The notes under the pieces: generated by a model
What the model saw: the letters and a program-made list of their open reading frames with translations, nothing else
Database searches by the model: none
Told to the model about the DNA's origin: nothing
Assembly: GCF_003576645.1 (NCBI RefSeq)
Contig: NC_044920.1
Location: 23,870,363 to 23,934,362, forward strand
DNA from: Ipomoea triloba
Taxonomy: Eukaryota; Streptophyta; Magnoliopsida; Solanales; Convolvulaceae
Length of the DNA stretch: 64,000 nt
Direction of reading: 5' to 3'
Position numbers and translations under genes: made by a program
In this document: piece after piece, positions 59,401 through 64,000 of the stretch
Numbering within the stretch: position 1 is the first letter of the stretch
How the letters are laid out: each line of letters opens with the position of its first letter

Positions 59401-62400
59401 GTTCAAACATCAGATTATTAGAATTGATGAAATTGAAGAAATTTCCAATAGCGTGCTATGTTCTGAAAAATGATACGTAGTAATTTTATTTGAAGTTTTA
59501 TAATTCAAATGGTACCTTGGCTGGTGTATGCTTTGCTAGGACTGTGGCTTACACAAATCATACTGTTCTGCCTGAGGCACTGGAGAAATGGAGTTATGAG
59601 CTGATGGAGAAGCTGCTCCCTAGACATATAGAGATTATAGAGATGATAGACGATCAGGTAATGAAAATCATGAAGAAGTCAACTGACCTATTCATTCAAT
59701 AATTTTCTTGCATAACTAATTCCTGCTATGTGTTCTTTTATTCAGCTGATAAATGAAATAGTATCAGAATATGGGACATCAGATCTTGACATGTTAGAAA
59801 AAAAGTTGAATGATATGAGAATTTTGGAGAATTTTGATATTCCCAGCTCTATTGCCAACTTGTTTACCAAACCAAAGGAAACACCTATTGTTGATCCTAG
59901 TGAAGAAGTTGAAGTTTCTGGTGAAGTGGTGACTGAGAGTGTTGAAGTTTCTGATGAAGTGGTGACTGGGAGTGAAAAAGATGAACTTGAAGAAAAAGAC
60001 ACAGAACTGGAGAAAGATGAGGACCCGATACCAGCTCCTATACCACCCAAGATGGTCCGCATGGCTAATCTCTGTGTTGTTGGTGGTCATGCTGTAAATG
60101 GAGTTGCTGAGATTCATAGTGATATAGTGAAGGAAGATGTTTTTAATGACTTTTACCAGGTATTTCTCTTAGCAGGTTTAATTTCAACCCTTGAACTTTA
60201 ACACTCCTTGATTTCAGCCATACAAAATACCACAAATCATATTTTAAAATTTTGAAAGCTTTTAAATCATTTCCTATGTTACTCTACTCTCTCACAGCTT
60301 TGGCCTGAGAAATTTCAAAACAAAACAAATGGTGTGACACCAAGAAGATGGATCCGATTTTGTAATCCTGCTCTAAGTAATATCATTACTAAGTGGATTG
60401 GTACAGAGGACTGGGTCCTAAACACAGAAAAGTTGGCAGAACTGCGCAAGGTATTAAACATAAGCTTTTGACATTGTGTTCACTTGAACATTCTCTATTT
60501 CTGTTTCCAAATCTGCTACTCTTAATTCTCATGATGGGTGGGCAATCCTCATCTTGTAACTCAGCTAAGAAATCCCATGTACAGTTTGCAGATAATGAAG
60601 ATCTTCAAATAGAGTGGAGGGCTGCAAAAAGAAGCAACAAAGTTAAGGTTGCCTCATTCCTAAAAGAAAGGACAGGGTATTCGGTCAGCCCCAATGCAAT
60701 GTTTGATATCCAGGTCATTTCTTTGCTTCTAAAATTTCTGCTCCATTGATTCTATCAGTTTGGTTAATTTGAAATTGTTAGTTGAAATTCCAAATCATTT
60801 CTAAATTTGGACTAACAAAAACACTTCAGGTAAAACGAATTCATGAATACAAGCGCCAACTCTTGAATATCTTGGGAATTGTTTATCGCTACAAGCAGAT
60901 GAAAGAAATGAGCGCAGCAGAAAGAGAAGCTAAGTTTGTTCCTCGAGTATGCATATTTGGAGGAAAAGCTTTTGCTACATATGTTCAAGCTAAAAGGATC
61001 GTAAAATTCATAACAGATGTTGGAGCCACCATAAACCATGATCCTGAGATAGGTGATTTGTTGAAGGTATGAGTAGTGCCAATTATATTTTATTATTGTC
61101 ATTGTGTTTCATCTATCGCACATGTGTCTCACCAATTTAATTTAGAGGGTTTGTTGACATCGTAGCATTATACATGATATACGCTATTACCAAGAAGCTC
61201 AGACATCTGAATGATTTTTAGCATTCTTAATTTTATTTTGTTGTTCTTTTAGGTTATTTTTGTCCCCGATTACAATGTCAGTGTTGCAGAACTGCTGATT
61301 CCAGCTAGTGAACTTTCACAACATATCAGGTATTCTGACTCAGCTGTGTTGTATTCATCCCCAATTTCTTCTTTGTTATTTTTTTAATAATATTTTTCAG
61401 CAACAATCAGGGACTGATATTGCTAGTACACTTTTCTTCACAACTCATTATGTGTTTGGGAAAACAATTGTCCGAAATGCTTGAATAGCTTCTTGTCAAT
61501 TACTAGAGATGGATATGATTTATTTATTTAATGGTTTTCAGCTTTAGATAGACTGATAGAGTGCTGGAAAGTGGAGGCATCTAACTCTCTATTTTCTCTT
61601 GCCATGTGTGTTCAGTACTGCCGGAATGGAGGCCAGTGGAACCAGCAATATGAAATTTGCCATGAATGGTTGCATCTTAATTGGGACCTTGGATGGAGCC
61701 AATGTTGAGATAAGGCAAGAGGTTGGAGAGGAAAACTTCTTTCTCTTTGGGGCTGAAGCTCATGAGATTGCAGGGCTTCGGAAAGAAAGAGCTGAGGGAA
61801 AGGTAAAGTTCCTGTTTTTATAGATTGTTGACAAGTTATAATTTCTAAGATATTTATAAATAATTCTCCCCTTTCACCTGTATTGGAATACAAAATTCTC
61901 TCCATATATTATACTCCGTATCATTTTTTGTCTATTGAGTATACTTCACACATGGAATTCACATTACCCAATTTAATGCTTACCTCTTAATGCAGTTTGT
62001 ACCAGATGAACGTTTTGAGGAAGTCAAGGAATTCATAAAGAGTGGTGTTTTTGGCTCCAATACCTATGATGAGCTTCTTGGATCTTTGGAGGGAAATGAA
62101 GGCTTTGGTCGTGGAGACTATTTCCTTGTGGGCAAGGACTTCCCTAGTTACATAGAATGCCAAGAGAAGGTTGATGAGGCATATCGAGACCAAAAGGTTA
62201 GTGATTTTAGTGCCTATTTTCTTGTTCATGTGCTCTCCATCTTTCTACTTTTGTTGCTGTTCTCTTCTCATTTTGACAGTTAAACTACTATAGTGAAATT
62301 CATATTTACTTGCAAATTGGAGCTGTGCTTTTTAATAATTAACTATTACATGGCCAAATGGCATGTTGCAGATATGGACTAGAATGTCAATCTTGAACAC

Positions 62401-62488
62401 AGCCGGAAGTTACAAATTCAGCAGTGATAGAACAATCCATGAATATGCCAAGGACATATGGAACATCCAGCCAGTTGTGTTTCCCTAG
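56420..62488 (+). CDS. PHS1: Plastidial alpha-1,4-glucan phosphorylase, L isozyme
   Basis: Fifteen exons: 56420-56645, 57115-57332, 57416-57517, 57703-57879, 58131-58406, 58725-58996, 59540-59657, 59746-60159, 60298-60450, 60585-60713, 60830-61066, 61253-61329, 61616-61802, 61996-62196 and 62372-62488. All have GT/AG borders and agreeing phases, giving 967 residues. A transit peptide precedes the family start ([20 protein letters not shown]). The protein catalyses reversible phosphorolysis of alpha-1,4-glucan to glucose-1-phosphate in plastids. The active-site signature [14 protein letters not shown] holds the PLP lysine, Lys813. The acidic, PEST-rich insert unique to L-type enzymes (about 485-563) lies in exon 8 and blocks the glycogen site. 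It matches sweet potato L phosphorylase closely; the filter of this identity is my memory, not an alignment. A polyadenylation-like AATAAA follows at about 62594. Confidence 0.97.
59908..59973 (+). repeat. 33-bp in-frame duplication in phosphorylase insert
   Basis: Two adjacent 33-base units (59908-59940, 59941-59973) encode [11 protein letters not shown] and [11 protein letters not shown], residues 518-539. They lie inside the L-type-specific acidic insert. Confidence 0.92.
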
Positions 62489-62904
62489 AAATTAAAGAAT
62501 CAACCAATTTTCTGAGCAGCAGTAATAAAAATGTCGTCTTAGGTCCTATGTTCTTGTTTATGTACATGTAGGTGCAAGATCCTGTGATGATCTAATAAAG
62601 CTTGCTTCCTTCTATTATGCATATCCTTTTACAAGGGTTCATGTACTTCTGATCAATCCTTAATAATCAATTTTTAATTTCACATCGGACATAAGAAGTT
62701 GATTGCAGTAAGAAATCATGACTTTTTACTACTGTAAATTCTACAACTTGGAATACAAGGATGACTATTCCAGAGGTAAGCTAGGCATGCACATTGTTAT
62801 GAAAGATGGAATAGAGAGTATGGAAGAAAATGTCTTTTTGAAAATGTACAATTGCACAGTATGTATATCCACTAATAACCTGATTTTTAGTCTTTGAGAC
62901 AACA
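62489..62904. other. Convergent spacer
   Basis: This is the phosphorylase 3' flank, with AATAAA-type signals near 62525 and 62594, approaching the 3' side of the zinc-finger locus. No gene is seen. Confidence 0.6.
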
Positions 62905-63847
62905 GATGTCAATCTTCAAAGCAGTCGCGGAGGATCAAGAAACTCAGCAAGGTTTTCCTTTATCACTTTGCTTTTCATGAAACAGTGTAATAATGAGTCC
63001 TCATGTGACCACCCAAAGTTTGGCCTGATTCAAAAACCTTGAAGCATACAGAGAACATTCGTGTACTTTATACTAGCTTGCCCCCAGTTGAGTTAGCAAA
63101 TGCAATTACATCTTCGGTACTTCCCAGTTCTAGTGGGTTGGCATTAACACATTCCTTTTTCACTTTGCTTTTCATGGAACCAGGGCAATGCATCCTCTTT
63201 TGACCACCCAAATATTTATTATCATCATCAGGGTGCATGCAAACTTCAACCTTCTGAAGTCCTGATTCGGAAAACTGACAACCCATTTTCACATTAACCT
63301 TCTCGAATTGATCATCAGCTCTGATAAACTTTTCAACAAAAACTTCTTCAGATTCAGTTCTCTTTCCATCATCACCATTCACAACCACAGTTTTCCTTTC
63401 TCCATTCCAGTTTCTCGCATCCCGAGAAAGCATCATCAAGCACGCAGCCGCCTCTTTTACCTCATCATCAAACTCAGAAACTACAGGCTCTGATTTATTC
63501 CAAGTTGAAAATGAAGGGCCTGCGGACGCAATCTTTAACCCCATTGTCGATCGTTTCTTCGGAACAGGAACCTTAGGTCTTTTGGAATGAGCCTTCATGT
63601 GGCCATACACAGCCTTCTTGGAACCAAATCCTTTGCCGCATTTCTGGCAGAGATAATCCTTGGAAGGAAAACCCCCAATATCTCCTCGTCTCTCTGCTCC
63701 TTCATCATCTCCGACAACATTCAATTTCGCTATCTTTTCTTCATTCATCGTACATCTAGCTGCTGAATGGCTCCGAAGAATCCCTCCCGCCCAGTGTTTG
63801 TTCGATATATGTTTCGGAATCAAGAATGGGTTTTTGCTTTTCAGCAA
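62905..63847 (-). pseudogene. C2H2 (ZAT-type) zinc-finger gene, probably degenerate
   Basis: A 259-codon frame runs 63847-63068, but its first codon is TTG; the first ATG is at 63748 (MNEEKIAKLN). One finger is intact: YLCQKCGKGFGSKKAVYGHMKAH, followed by basic SKRPKVPVPKKR. Upstream of the ATG, in frame, is a decayed finger (ISNKHWAGGILRSH) with both Cys positions and the first His replaced. Near the C-terminus KYLGGQKRMH is a finger end whose first His is Gln. Downstream of the TAA (63070-63068) a further finger survives out of frame: CFKVFESGQTLGGHMRTH at 63046-62993, with the CxxC part shifted by two extra bases. The layout recalls multi-finger ZAT repressors of stress genes. Either this is a pseudogene or a shortened one-finger protein is still made from 63748. 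A G-box CACGTG (63881-63886) lies upstream. Confidence 0.6.
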
Positions 63848-64000
63848 CTGCCGTCAAGACTAGGTTGACCAATGACCACGCACGTGATCACCCATTAGCT
63901 TGTGTCAGAACGTGCGCAGAAGCTTACGTTACTGATCACTTGATCAGATCAAAGGCTCCAAGAAAACTCTCTCTGCAAAGTTCAAAGTGAAAGCCGAAAC

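Noticed and set aside
1..64000. A novel defence, biosynthetic or mobile system
   Set aside because: All well-supported genes belong to known single-copy plant families in scattered orientation. I saw no CRISPR array, no co-directional gene cluster of one pathway, no integrase or viral genes and no LTR pair.

Overview
This window is plant nuclear DNA, and the evidence points to Convolvulaceae, most likely Ipomoea. Genes have introns with GT/AG borders, intergenic DNA is AT-rich, and there are plant-only families (PLS-class PPR proteins, GAUT, phytocyanin-like, CNGC, DUF863). The spliced product of the phosphorylase gene at 56420-62488 agrees almost residue for residue with the sweet potato plastidial L-type starch phosphorylase as I remember it. 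No alignment could be run.

Layout from left to right: the 5' part of a chloroplast DUF3598-like gene (-, runs off the left edge); a lamin-like/early-nodulin-like phytocyanin gene (-, 2155-3971); an intronless E-class PPR gene (+, 4948-6759); about 6.6 kb of repeat-rich spacer; a DUF863 gene with an EAR-like motif (+, leader from about 13.4 kb, CDS 14320-17460); a second intronless E-class PPR gene (+, 18499-20895); CNGC2 (-, 21708-25635); a gene-poor 3.4 kb with a decayed LINE RNase-H fragment; a plastid DUF4336 gene (+, 29095-32089) convergent with CLPB3 (-, 33082-37539); a three-exon MUB gene (-, 39119-40725); a GAUT13/14-type galacturonosyltransferase (-, 43159-47472); about 9 kb without a recognisable gene; plastidial starch phosphorylase (+, 56420-62488); and a C2H2 zinc-finger gene that looks degenerate at both ends (-, about 62.9-63.85 kb).

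The genes do not form a pathway cluster. Five have predicted plastid roles (DUF3598, DUF4336, CLPB3, phosphorylase, possibly a PPR). Others serve the cell wall or surface (GAUT, phytocyanin), calcium/immunity signalling (CNGC2) and membrane-tethered ubiquitin-fold signalling (MUB). This is ordinary euchromatic gene order for a dicot.

The spacers hold most of the less usual structure: four SINE insertions with readable target-site duplications (11-14 bp), a Mutator-type MITE with a 9-bp duplication plus a diverged sibling sharing a 38-bp arm, three Tourist-like MITEs with TAA duplications, a pair of related fold-back elements, and several minisatellites. I found no CRISPR array, prokaryotic operon, viral insertion or convincing novel system. 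The observations most worth checking are the broken zinc-finger gene, the CNGC2 pore-filter residues and the duplicated 11-codon unit in the phosphorylase regulatory insert.
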